Position numbers and translations under genes: made by a program. Shown here piece after piece: positions 16,637 through 24,290 of a stretch of 64,000 nucleotides of DNA; the first letter of the stretch is position 1, and each line of letters opens with the position of its first letter. Where the stretch lies: positions 3,361,501 to 3,425,500 of the forward strand of contig NZ_CP061498.1 in the NCBI RefSeq assembly GCF_014681765.1, in the 5' to 3' direction. The notes beneath the pieces are model-generated. The model was not told the origin of the DNA. It ran no database searches and worked only from the letters and a program-made list of their open reading frames with translations. This DNA comes from Roseicitreum antarcticum (lineage in GTDB: Bacteria; Pseudomonadota; Alphaproteobacteria; Rhodobacterales; Rhodobacteraceae).

Positions 16637-18318
16637 GCGTGCAACAATTCGAGCTGCTGAAGAAATCGGCTCTGCAACCGACAATCGATGCGCTGACCGC
16701 TGCGACAGCGGCAGATGTAACCGCTGCGACAACGGCGCGCACCGGCGCTGAAACCGCGCAGGGGGCTGCGGAAACGGCCCGCACGGGGTCCGAGGCCGCG
16801 CGCGATGCGTCCTTGGCCGCCCGGGATGCCACTGAGGGGTTTCTGGAGGACACCGAGGCCGCAGCGGCCTTGGCGACGGTCACACCCACTGCTGACCGCG
16901 TGCCGCGTTCCCCCGTCGGCACGCCGCACCTCGCCCGTGGCTGGATCAGCCCCGAGGTCATCCCGTTCGGTATCATGGCGCAGCAACCCGATGATCAGCC
17001 GATCCCGGCGGGGTGGTGGGAATATGCCGCGCCCTCGGGCGGGCTGCGCATGATCAACAACTGGCAGCCACAGGCGCTGGGTGCAGGGGTCGTGGATCTG
17101 TCCCGCCTCGATCTGGCCTATACCGACACGGCGGGCACGGTGCTGGCGCAGCCGGGGCAGAAGGTGCAGACGCTGCGCGATGGTAACGGGGCCATCGTGG
17201 CCGCACAGGCAGCCGATCCTTCACGCTCGATATATGGGCGGCATCCGGCTTCGGGCATCCGCAATCAAGCCCACGGGTCTGCTTCAACAGATGTCGACAG
17301 CTTCTGGAATCCAACTTCGAATACACAAGGTGTGACCATCACCCGGGTAAGCGCAGGAGTTAATGCTCAAGGCCCGTGGGCTGTATATAGTGTGGTGGGT
17401 ACGGCCATAAACGACTCTTTTACGTCGCCGTTTCTTGGGAATATGCCCCGTGCAGTTGCTTCTCCGGGGCAGGTGTGGACTACAAGTTTCTTTGCGCAGA
17501 TCGTTGGGGGCACTCCTCCGCCTGCGGGGAACGGTGTCCGTGCTGTTGTTTTTGAAGAGTCCGCTGGTGCAACCCAAAATTCGGGGTCTGCCAGCGCAGC
17601 CTTTGCAGGTACTGATCTGACTCTAGTGTCTCACACTCGCACCTTCAATGAGGCGTATACTGTGCAGGCACGCGGCCCAGTAGACATACGAACCCTCGCG
17701 GGGGAAACGGTGGACTATCAGGTTTTTCTGCAAGCACACCAGTTGGAACAAGGTGCAAGCCGCACAGCCTACCAGTACAATTTTAATCAGTTCAATATCA
17801 CCGAAGAGGGCCAGCGTAGCGTCTACTACCTCAAGCCGGATGGCATTGATGACTGGATGCAGTTGGTGGCGCCATTCTCGGCGGGCGGTGGGTATACGCT
17901 TGCGGCGGCAATCTCACGGGTCTCCGCCACACGTTTTGAGATCTTTAGCAATCATCCCGCCAGCACCACCAGGTTTGGCGTGACGCCCGGCACCCAAGCG
18001 GTGCTGCTCGCATATGAATCGAGCAACCGGAGGGAGTGGTTCGCCTTACCCCCCGGCGACTTCGATGCAGTCCTGATGTCGCGAGTATCTGAAGCAGGAG
18101 CAGCCGAGTTTTTTTACAACGGCGAGGATAGCGGGCCTGCAGACGTGGCCATGGGCGATGTAACGCCCATGCCGCAAATAAATGCGCTGTTCCGTTTTGG
18201 TGGTTTCTTTGCAAGCGGTCGCTTCTACGGCGGCGTGCTTGCCCCCGCAGCCATCTCTGGGCCGGGGCGGCTGATGCTGCAACGCTATCTCGCCAGCATA
18301 GGAGGAATTTCGCTGTGA
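16633..18318 (+). CDS. Tail fibre with distal receptor-binding domain
   Basis: A 561-residue protein. An Ala/Thr-rich stalk (about 20-85) precedes a fibre body (VPRSPVGTPHLARGWISPEVIPFGIM). From about residue 180 on there are two beta-sandwich-like regions. The last contains YYLKPDGIDDWMQLVAPFSAGGGYTLA, a pattern seen in LamG/concanavalin-like carbohydrate-binding domains. DNA from about 17,250 to 18,240 is less GC-rich and its codon use differs from the flanks, as expected for an exchanged receptor-binding module. This is the likely host-range determinant of the phage. Confidence 0.8.
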   Translation: MSVQQFELLKKSALQPTIDALTAATAADVTAATTARTGAETAQGAAETARTGSEAARDASLAARDATEGFLEDTEAAAALATVTPTADRVPRSPVGTPHLARGWISPEVIPFGIMAQQPDDQPIPAGWWEYAAPSGGLRMINNWQPQALGAGVVDLSRLDLAYTDTAGTVLAQPGQKVQTLRDGNGAIVAAQAADPSRSIYGRHPASGIRNQAHGSASTDVDSFWNPTSNTQGVTITRVSAGVNAQGPWAVYSVVGTAINDSFTSPFLGNMPRAVASPGQVWTTSFFAQIVGGTPPPAGNGVRAVVFEESAGATQNSGSASAAFAGTDLTLVSHTRTFNEAYTVQARGPVDIRTLAGETVDYQVFLQAHQLEQGASRTAYQYNFNQFNITEEGQRSVYYLKPDGIDDWMQLVAPFSAGGGYTLAAAISRVSATRFEIFSNHPASTTRFGVTPGTQAVLLAYESSNRREWFALPPGDFDAVLMSRVSEAGAAEFFYNGEDSGPADVAMGDVTPMPQINALFRFGGFFASGRFYGGVLAPAAISGPGRLMLQRYLASIGGISL

Positions 18319-18731
18319 GCACCCGTGTGACCGTATTTTGCCGCGCCGATCAGGTTGATGATGCCCGCGCGCTGGCCGCGTATCTCGATGATGATATCGG
18401 AGGGCTTGGCACGTTCGTGCCCGGCTATCTCGACGCCGACGATCAGCCCTGTGTTGTCGCATCCGGGCCGAAGTCGGACGCCTGGCTGGCCCGCGCGCAG
18501 CAACCTGTGGGTGACCGCCCCGAATCTGACACCGAACAGGCGATCAACATGACCGGCGCCGCCCGGGCGCTGGCCGCGACCGTGTTCTGGCGGCCGTCGG
18601 ATCCCGAGGGCGAACCAAACCCGCTGCCCGACTGGGACGGCAGCCAGATCATCGCAATTGTGGGGGTGCCGCCGGATGCGGCGCTCTCGGCCATGGCAGC
18701 ACTCGGGGTGGAGAAAGCCCCGCAGGACTGA
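18315..18731 (+). CDS. Small phage protein after the fibre, possible fibre chaperone
   Basis: A 138-residue protein of unknown family. It starts at GTG 18315, which overlaps the fibre stop, with AGGAGG nine bases upstream. The sequence is acidic and opens RVTVFCRADQVDDARALAAYLDDD, with a second block ALAATVFWRPSDPEGEPNPLPDWDG and a C-terminal helix. Phage fibre genes are commonly followed by a fibre-assembly chaperone, so that is the best guess. Nothing in the sequence proves it, and the GC content returns to the phage average here. Confidence 0.65.
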   Translation: MSTRVTVFCRADQVDDARALAAYLDDDIGGLGTFVPGYLDADDQPCVVASGPKSDAWLARAQQPVGDRPESDTEQAINMTGAARALAATVFWRPSDPEGEPNPLPDWDGSQIIAIVGVPPDAALSAMAALGVEKAPQD

Positions 18732-18748
18732 CCGCTACAGGAGGCCGA

Positions 18749-18848
18749 GGGGGTGCTACCCACACCCCCCCGACACGGGGAAACCGTTCAAGAAAACCCC
18801 GCCGACCAGCATTACCTTATGGCCGCTCCCACCCTGATCAGGGGCGGC
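18749..18848 (+). promoter_or_regulatory. Cluster of RNA hairpins in the com leader
   Basis: Between the fibre-region genes and com lie a hairpin GGGGGTG/CACCCCC (18749-18769), and a second structure with GCCGCTCC (18822-18829) opposing GGGGCGGC (18841-18848). The latter encloses the palindrome CCCTGATCAGGG. No T-run follows either. They could end late transcription partly or be control elements for the Com/Dam pair; the latter is inference. Confidence 0.4.
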
Positions 18849-18867
18849 GAACGTGAGGTGATTCGCA

Positions 18868-19053
18868 TTGCGCGATCAAGAGCAAATCCGTTGTTGCGCC
18901 TGTGCGCGACTATTATTCTGTGCTGAACCTGATGCCCTGTCAGGCATCCTGACGATCAAGTGCCCGCGCTGCCGGGCCATGAATATCCTGAGGCCCCGAG
19001 CCCTTTCCCCTGAGCGCGACCAGCGCCCCCAAGTGAAAGGCCCCGGCCAATGA
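18868..19053 (+). CDS. com: Com-like zinc-finger translational activator
   Basis: A 61-residue protein with IRCCACARLLF and, about 20 residues on, IKCPRCRAMN. This Cys4 zinc finger has the spacing of phage Mu Com (IRC..C..LLF then IRCPRC). Mu Com is an RNA-binding protein that opens a stem-loop so that the overlapping DNA-modification gene can be translated. Here the partner is a DNA adenine methylase that overlaps by four bases. The start is TTG 18868 with GAGGTG seven bases before it. A candidate target structure lies in the com 3' end, see the entry at 19002. Confidence 0.85.
   Translation: MRDQEQIRCCACARLLFCAEPDALSGILTIKCPRCRAMNILRPRALSPERDQRPQVKGPGQ
19002..19040 (+). promoter_or_regulatory. 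Candidate translation-inhibitor stem controlling the methylase
   Basis: CCTTTC at 19002-19007 is complementary to GAAAGG at 19035-19040, which contains the methylase ribosome site. Inside lies a second stem, GCGC (19014-19017) with GCGC (19023-19026), around GACCA. A fold like this would hide the ribosome site, as the stem-loop controlled by Com does in phage Mu. The stems are short, so stability is modest. Confidence 0.4.
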
Positions 19054-19856
19054 CCCCAATGATGAATACAGCCCGTCCGATTGCCCCGTGGCTCGGCGGC
19101 AAACGCAACCTTGCCAAACGCCTGACCAGCCTGATCGATGCCACCCCCTGCACGACCTATGCAGAGCCTTTCGTGGGCATGGGCGGTATTTTCCTGCGCC
19201 GCCGTGCGCGGCCGCGCGCCGAGGTGATCAACGATTACGGGCGCGATGTCGCAAACCTCTTTCGGATCTTGCAGCGCCATTATCCGCAGTTCCTCGATGT
19301 GCTGCGCTTCCAGCTGACCACGCGGGCCGAGTTCTACCGTCTCGTCGAGACCCGGCCCGAAACCCTGACGGATCTCGAGCGGGCATCGCGCTTCCTCTAC
19401 CTGCAGCGCACCGCCTTCGGGGGCAAGGTGTCGGGCCGCAACTTCGGGGTATCAAAGGACCGGCCCGCCCGGTTCAACCTGACCACGCTGGAGCCGATGC
19501 TGGAAGATCTGCACAGCCGCCTGTCGGGCGTGGTGATCGAATGCCTCGACTTTGGCGAGTTCATCGCGCGCTATGACGGGGAGGGTACCTTGTTCTATCT
19601 CGATCCGCCCTATTGGGGCTGCGAGGGTGATTACGGCAAGGAACTCTTCAGCCGCAAGGATTTCGCCCGGCTGTCAGACCAGCTGCGCACGATCAAGGGA
19701 CGGTTCATTCTGTCGATCAACGACGTGCCCGAGGTTCGGGAGGTCTTTGACGGCTTCCGCCTGCAAGACGTGCAGACCACCTACACCATCGGCGTCAAGA
19801 ACGACGCGCGGCAGGCGCGCGCCGAGTTGTTGGTGTCAAACTATGACCTTTGGTGA
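19050..19856 (+). CDS. DNA N6-adenine methyltransferase, D12 (Dam) class
   Basis: A 268-residue enzyme transferring a methyl group from S-adenosylmethionine to adenine. The SAM-binding region is APWLGGKRNLA (about 12-22) and EPFVGMGGIFLRR; the catalytic motif is DPPYW (about 187-191). The order is that of D12-class enzymes. Phage-borne copies usually protect phage DNA from restriction. Control is probably translational through Com. No restriction partner is adjacent, so it is an orphan methylase. The recognition site cannot be read from sequence. Confidence 0.92.
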   Translation: MTPMMNTARPIAPWLGGKRNLAKRLTSLIDATPCTTYAEPFVGMGGIFLRRRARPRAEVINDYGRDVANLFRILQRHYPQFLDVLRFQLTTRAEFYRLVETRPETLTDLERASRFLYLQRTAFGGKVSGRNFGVSKDRPARFNLTTLEPMLEDLHSRLSGVVIECLDFGEFIARYDGEGTLFYLDPPYWGCEGDYGKELFSRKDFARLSDQLRTIKGRFILSINDVPEVREVFDGFRLQDVQTTYTIGVKNDARQARAELLVSNYDLW

Positions 19857-19967
19857 TCGCGCGGCGGCGTAAGCAATCCAGACGACCGCAGCGGTACGGG
19901 CACCATTTCTCAAGACCCAGACAAGGAGGAAAGGCGTGCCAATATCATTGTGGGCAAGGAGGGGCGC

Positions 19968-20318
19968 ATGAGCAGCGATCCCGAAACGCACCTTCGCCTG
20001 GGCCAGCTGCAAGGCTCACTGGAATCGATCCAGCGGCAACTGGACGCTGCTGATGCCAAGGCGGGCGAGAACCGCGCTCAAGTGCATCAATCACTCGAGG
20101 CGCTGCGCGCCGATGCCCAGGACACCCGCGCCCGAACGGCGGCCGTCGAGCGGACGCTTCAAGAGGACGTCATCCCGGTGGTGCGGTCCGTCAATGATTG
20201 GCGATCGCGGGCGCTGGGGGGAATGATTGTTCTGGGCACCGTTGGCACATTGGTCCTGTTTGTCCTGACGATGGCCAAAGAGGCCATCATCGACCTGTGG
20301 CGCATTCTGCTGCGCTGA
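19968..20318 (+). CDS. DUF1515-like phage membrane protein, possible holin
   Basis: A 116-residue protein. Residues 1-75 form a charged coiled coil (LGQLQGSLESIQRQLDAAD and following). A single membrane segment follows (GGMIVLGTVGTLVLFVLTM, about 84-103), and then a short end. This is the architecture of DUF1515-type proteins in alphaproteobacterial prophages. It lies just before the endolysin, so a holin-like role is possible but unproven. Start ATG 19968 has GGAGGGG directly upstream. Upstream in-frame GTG 19950 lacks such a site. Confidence 0.75.
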   Translation: MSSDPETHLRLGQLQGSLESIQRQLDAADAKAGENRAQVHQSLEALRADAQDTRARTAAVERTLQEDVIPVVRSVNDWRSRALGGMIVLGTVGTLVLFVLTMAKEAIIDLWRILLR

Positions 20319-20350
20319 TCTGACATCCAACACATTTTGAGGAGACAGCA

Positions 20351-21331
20351 ATGACGCATTTCAATGCGGCGCTGATCGAGGCTGCGGGCAGGCATCTGGG
20401 TGCCCGCGAATGGCCGGGGGCGCAGCACAATCCCGTGGTGCTGGGGTTCTTCGCGGCCTCGGGCAATGCCCATGTCCAGGACGATGAAACGCCGTGGTGC
20501 GCGGCATTCGTGGGGGCGGTGCTGGCGGAACTGGGCCTGCACGGCACCGGGGCGCTGAACGCGCGGTCCTATCTGGATTGGGGCGTGCCGGTGGCCATGG
20601 CAGATGCCCGGCCGGGTGATGTGGTGGTGCTGTGGCGCGGCCAGCCCGACGGGTGGCAGGGGCATGTCGGCTTCCTGATCAGCATCAACGGCGATCGCGT
20701 GACGCTGCGCGGTGGCAATCAGGGCAACACGGTGTCGGATGCCAGCTATCCGGTCAGCCGGGTGCTGGGGTTCCGCCGGGCGGTGCAGCAGGCGGCAGAC
20801 GGCCGTCAGACGCTGCGCCATGGTGCGCGCGGTCCGGCGGTGCGTCAGCTGCAGCAGCGGCTGGCCGAGCTGGGCTATTTCCCGGGCGCGGCTGATGGGG
20901 TGTATGGCGATCGCACGCGCGCCGCCGTGCTGGCGCTGCAAGCGGATCTCGACCTCGATGTGGATGGCGTGGTCGGGGCGCAGACCTGGGCGGGGCTGGA
21001 TGATGCCCCGCCGCGCCCCGCGCGCGCCGTCGATGCGCAGGATCTGCGCGACCGGGGCAGCCGCACGATCCGCGAGGCAGACCGGGGGCAGGCGCTCACC
21101 GCCACCGGCATTGTCGGCGGGGGGCTGGGCGTGGTCATCGAGCGCACGGAAGAGGCGGTGGCGCTGTTTGACCAGGGCGCAGGGCTGCTGGACCGGGCGC
21201 AATCGCTGGCGCTGGCCTACTGGCCGGTGCTGCTGATTGCGGCGGCGGGGCTGCTCTTGTGGCGCCACCTCGACCAGATCAAGGCCGCGCGGGTGGCAGA
21301 CGCCCGCACCGGCAGCAACGTGGCGCGCTGA
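20351..21331 (+). CDS. Endolysin: CHAP/NlpC-like peptidase with peptidoglycan-binding domain and C-terminal membrane anchor
   Basis: A 326-residue protein. The N-terminal peptidase of TIGR02594 type has Cys50 in DETPWCAAFVGAVL and His105 in QGHVGFL. A PG_binding_1 domain (about 158-217, VRQLQQRLAELGYFPGAADG) follows. The C-terminal part carries a membrane segment (YWPVLLIAAAGLLLW). Because no N-terminal signal is present, it would need a holin, unless the C-terminal segment serves as a tether. It is preceded by a small membrane protein and followed by spanins, so the lysis cassette is complete. The ATG has GGAGA upstream. Confidence 0.88.
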   Translation: MTHFNAALIEAAGRHLGAREWPGAQHNPVVLGFFAASGNAHVQDDETPWCAAFVGAVLAELGLHGTGALNARSYLDWGVPVAMADARPGDVVVLWRGQPDGWQGHVGFLISINGDRVTLRGGNQGNTVSDASYPVSRVLGFRRAVQQAADGRQTLRHGARGPAVRQLQQRLAELGYFPGAADGVYGDRTRAAVLALQADLDLDVDGVVGAQTWAGLDDAPPRPARAVDAQDLRDRGSRTIREADRGQALTATGIVGGGLGVVIERTEEAVALFDQGAGLLDRAQSLALAYWPVLLIAAAGLLLWRHLDQIKAARVADARTGSNVAR

Positions 21332-21594
21332 TGCTGGGCCTCGTTGCCAGCTGGCTGGCGCGCAGCGCGCTGGGGCGGGCGGTCACCGGCGCGCTGGCCA
21401 TCCTTGTGGCAGTCACCCTGTACCTGCGCCACCGCGATCGACAAACAACGCGCCGCGTGGATGCGGCGGCGGAATTGCAGCAGCTGCGCGATGGCGCGGC
21501 CACACGCCGGAGGATGGACAATGCGGATATTGGTAGCGGTGATCCTGATGATGACCGTCAGTGGTTGCTGGCGCGGGGCCAGCGACGTCGTTGA
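21331..21594 (+). CDS. Rz-like inner-membrane spanin
   Basis: An 87-residue protein starting with the ATG in TGATG of the endolysin stop. A single N-terminal membrane helix (VTGALAILVAVTLYL, about 18-32) is followed by a charged helix (TTRRVDAAAELQQLRDGAATRRR). This is the topology of inner-membrane spanins. Its 3' end overlaps the start of a lipoprotein gene in another frame by 74 bases, which is the classical Rz/Rz1 arrangement. Spanin pairs fuse inner and outer membranes in the last step of lysis. Sequence similarity within this group is always low, so the call rests on topology and layout. Confidence 0.72.
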   Translation: MLGLVASWLARSALGRAVTGALAILVAVTLYLRHRDRQTTRRVDAAAELQQLRDGAATRRRMDNADIGSGDPDDDRQWLLARGQRRR

Positions 21595-21730
21595 TAATCG
21601 CCCGATATGCGATGGCACCGAGGCGCAGCGGACGGCCCACGCGGCGGCGCTGGCGGCTGATGGTGGGCCGCAGTCGGTGGTGACGGGGCGGGCGCTGATT
21701 GCGGCGGTGGATGCGGGGTGTGAGGGGTAA
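21521..21730 (+). CDS. Rz1-like outer-membrane lipoprotein spanin
   Basis: A 69-residue protein with a lipoprotein signal: MRILVAVILMMTVSGC ends in the lipobox VSGC, giving a mature N-terminal Cys at residue 16. The mature part contains two further Cys and ends AAVDAGCEG. The start ATG 21521 lies inside the inner spanin gene, with GGAGG about eight bases upstream. An earlier start in the same frame would remove the signal. Mature length (about 54) fits outer-membrane spanins. It is the last clearly phage-encoded gene. Confidence 0.75.
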   Translation: MRILVAVILMMTVSGCWRGASDVVDNRPICDGTEAQRTAHAAALAADGGPQSVVTGRALIAAVDAGCEG

Positions 21731-21827
21731 GATTTGCGATCTTGGGAAATTCGCGGCACGATTTTTTACTATTAGAATCGTCAACCAATGCTATGGATTG
21801 AATTTTAGAGGGACAACTTGAACTGGA

Positions 21828-21983
21828 ATGAAGTTTGTAGTGTTAACCCTTGTGACTGTGGGCAGTTTTTGCTTTTCGGCGATGGCAGCAGGCGCTCACG
21901 GGGGCGGCTGCAGGAAGTCATCTCCGGCAGGCCAGTGTTGCCATGCGGATAATAGTAGTAGTGGGCGAGTGCACTGCCACTGA
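21828..21983 (+). CDS. Small secreted Cys/His-rich protein (YHYH-like)
   Basis: A 51-residue protein with a Sec signal peptide (MKFVVLTLVTVGSFCFSAMA, cut probably near residue 20-21). The 30-residue mature part is rich in Gly, Cys and His: AHGGGCRKSS, then QCCHADN and a final VHCH. The pattern H-G-G-x-C ... C-C-H ... H-C-H resembles small YHYH-type periplasmic proteins, with possible metal-binding pairs. GAGGG precedes the ATG. It stands alone between the spanins and the hydrolase gene. The downstream 260 bases hold no convincing gene and look like scrambled remnants. Confidence 0.6.
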   Translation: MKFVVLTLVTVGSFCFSAMAAGAHGGGCRKSSPAGQCCHADNSSSGRVHCH

Positions 21984-22245
21984 ATTGGCGAAGATGGCGC
22001 TCGCTGTTTTCCGGCACGCAGAATGTACTTAGGTCAGCCGTCCGATACCGGCCGGATGCTGCCATTCGTCGGCTGGAAAGTTACTGCGGCGCGGCGTCAA
22101 CCGGTCAGTCGCTCATAGGTGACACACACAGACCTCGGCAAGCGGATGCCCGCGTGATCCACCCTTGTAATTTTTACGTGCGTGAAATTTAATATCTTTG
22201 GGTTTTGCACACGCTGGTTGCCGGAAAGCGAAATGTGAGGATAAC

Positions 22246-23913
22246 TTGACAAAGCATACATCTATTATTTTTTGTCATGGAATTGGAAGCCCGCGACAAT
22301 ACCTTAGCGCTGCAAATTTCATTGACGCACTGGATGAACAAGGCAACCGCGAGGATCCATCTGAACTTGGATATATAAGAGAAATCAGTGGTAAGATTGA
22401 GGTCTCATCGAGAGACAACGAATCATTTCGCAACTATATCGAGTTCACCAGATTTCAAAATATTGGAAAAAGGCCTCGCTCTATCAAGCAATATCGCGTC
22501 CACGAGGCTTATTGGGCCGGTGACCAACATAAAAATTCAAGCCTATTTGGTGTGTTGATTTGGGTTCTGAAGATAGTGCTCGCCTTTACACTAACATTCG
22601 CATCGCGTTGGCGAAAATACCCCACCCAAAAACGACGCATATTGAATAAAATGAAAATAAGCGGCGACCTTAGGAGGAAAATCGAAAAAATATACTCCGA
22701 ATTTGACAACGGTGTGGGGAGAAAGTCTTTTCCAAATGGGAGCTTCCGCGAATTTCAAGATCATATATCTGAAAAATCGAGCGTGCAGGATAGGCTTGAG
22801 CTGAAAAAGTTAGCTGCTGCTTGGCGAAAAGAGGTGCTGAAGAGCAATATAAGTGCACTTCTAAAAACTGTGATGGTTTCAGTGCCAATTTTGGCATTTT
22901 TATTTTTCATTTATATATTTTTCTTCTTTGTATCTAGCAAGATAGTTGGAGGCGCGGAATTTGAGTTCGTATCGACGGTCGAAGCTTCTCACTTCGCAGC
23001 CTTGATTGCGACACTTCTTGCAACTCTTATGGGGTGGTTCATTTCTAAACGATTGATATCAGATGTTATGGCATGGACCACCATGCATGAAAGTCATGAG
23101 AGCTTTTTGACGCGGGAACGGAGAGTAAACTTAGCCAAAGATCTTTTGCAGGATGTTTTGGCAGATCCCAATTGTGTTCGTTGCGTCTTGGTTGGCCACA
23201 GCCTGGGATCAGCAATAATATTAGATGCATTTTTGCGTCTCAACTCATACTGTCGAGCCACAAATATTTTGGAAAGTAGGCGTGATAAGTCTATCAGAGA
23301 AGTGAGAAAAGTCAGTCACATCTTTACTATTGGAAGTCCAATACAGAAGATAGAAAGTCTCTTTTATGCTGATAGCGGTGAGCACCATCGGTACCATCGA
23401 GTTCGGTATAGCAACCCATACCTTTTAGATCGACCTGCTTGGGGCGAACATGGTGGACCGAGAATAGTAAATTTGTGGAGTCGGTACGATCCGGTGAGCT
23501 CTGAGATAAATTCCCTTCTGCAAGTTGGGGTGCCTAACAGCGTGGAAGATGATATTATTGGGGTGAAAAATATTGAAGTTGCGCCAGTCGGCGCCCCACT
23601 CCCCCTTTCCACGCACTCGGGATACTTCAAAGATCCATCATCCATGGCGGTTATTTACCAAGCGATAGCATCTGGAAAATTAAGTGAAGCCAGAATGCAG
23701 CGGGCTGAGTTCAAAAGCAGTATATCGAGGTGGGAGAAATCTATTTTAGCTGCATTATTTGTGTTGTCACTGGCTTTTGCAGGCCTTTGGATGTCAGGCA
23801 GTATAATCGATGGCTGGCTCGCGGTCACAATTACATTTATGGTTTTGATATCACTGTGTGCAACTTTCGCGACGGTAAGACGGGACTATCGTCGACACAG
23901 AGGTGATGCCTGA
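22246..23913 (+). CDS. Membrane-embedded alpha/beta hydrolase (lipase-like), low GC
   Basis: About 555 residues. The first strand and oxyanion motif are SIIFCHGIG at the very N-terminus, while the nucleophile elbow GHSLGSA (Ser319) appears 300 residues later. Asp in NLWSRYDPVSS and His in STHSGYF complete a catalytic triad. The long insertion carries membrane segments (about 100-120, 207-230, 250-266), and two more end the protein (about 500-545). The likely start is TTG 22246, with GAGG five bases upstream; upstream TTG 22198 adds 16 non-domain residues. GC is far below the surroundings. A lipase or esterase acting on membrane lipids is likely; substrate unknown. Confidence 0.75.
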   Translation: MTKHTSIIFCHGIGSPRQYLSAANFIDALDEQGNREDPSELGYIREISGKIEVSSRDNESFRNYIEFTRFQNIGKRPRSIKQYRVHEAYWAGDQHKNSSLFGVLIWVLKIVLAFTLTFASRWRKYPTQKRRILNKMKISGDLRRKIEKIYSEFDNGVGRKSFPNGSFREFQDHISEKSSVQDRLELKKLAAAWRKEVLKSNISALLKTVMVSVPILAFLFFIYIFFFFVSSKIVGGAEFEFVSTVEASHFAALIATLLATLMGWFISKRLISDVMAWTTMHESHESFLTRERRVNLAKDLLQDVLADPNCVRCVLVGHSLGSAIILDAFLRLNSYCRATNILESRRDKSIREVRKVSHIFTIGSPIQKIESLFYADSGEHHRYHRVRYSNPYLLDRPAWGEHGGPRIVNLWSRYDPVSSEINSLLQVGVPNSVEDDIIGVKNIEVAPVGAPLPLSTHSGYFKDPSSMAVIYQAIASGKLSEARMQRAEFKSSISRWEKSILAALFVLSLAFAGLWMSGSIIDGWLAVTITFMVLISLCATFATVRRDYRRHRGDA

Positions 23914-24290
23914 GGTTGACAATTGGGAGTTCGTGTGGTTTGCTTATAGGCGGAGTTAGGCGTACTCTGCAAAAGCGCCTACCAAGTGGGGAGTTGAGTT
24001 CGCTCAGCTCCCCCGTTTTTTCAGAAACTTGACTGCTGACCATCAGATCCCCAAGCGGCGTTACGGACGTAAGTATATTGCCCTGCCTGTTTCGGGCGAT
24101 ATCGGAATTTGTCGTATTGTACCTGAACATTATCACGGATTGGGCGCTTACTCTCGATCCCAATTGTTTTTGCAACCGCAGCGAACTTCCGCATCCCGCC
24201 CCACGTGTCGACCGACACAAACGGCCCTCTCCGGGCATTCGTTGACTTTTTGGGCGCTGCAGTGCAGCGGGCTGAAGCTAACGTTTAGAG
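23914..24290 (+). other. Intergenic stretch without a convincing gene (contains a terminator)
   Basis: Apart from the terminator at 23988-24021, I see only short open frames with no recognisable domain or ribosome site. The base composition is intermediate, between the AT-rich hydrolase gene and the GC-rich flanks. Confidence 0.6.
23988..24021 (+). terminator. Rho-independent terminator of the hydrolase gene
   Basis: GGGGAGTTGAG (23988-23998) pairs with CTCAGCTCCCC (24003-24013), an 11-bp stem with one G-U pair, around the very stable tetraloop TTCG. It is followed by CGTTTTTT. It lies 75 bases after the hydrolase stop. Confidence 0.85.

Larger units (their letters stand above)
1..21730. mobile_element. 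Late-gene half of a siphovirus prophage (left end outside window)
   Basis: Some thirty co-directional, mostly overlapping genes run in the order packaging, head, connector, tail, fibre, DNA modification, lysis. This is the canonical late order of lambda/HK97-like siphoviruses. No integrase, repressor or replication gene is in the window, so the early half and the left attachment site lie upstream of position 1. The last recognisable phage gene is the outer spanin ending at 21730. No attachment-site repeat could be identified because the other end is missing. Whether the element is an intact inducible prophage is unknown, but every late gene is open and none looks broken. Confidence 0.9.

Noticed and set aside
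1-21730. Interpretation of the phage cluster as a gene-transfer agent
   Set aside because: ClpP-type protease, receptor-binding fibres, Com/Dam and spanin genes, and the very compact but complete late layout point to a phage. Only the tail-tip order is shared.
22076-22200. tRNA gene or attachment site at the prophage right end
   Set aside because: No cloverleaf could be drawn, and the matching left attachment site is outside the window.
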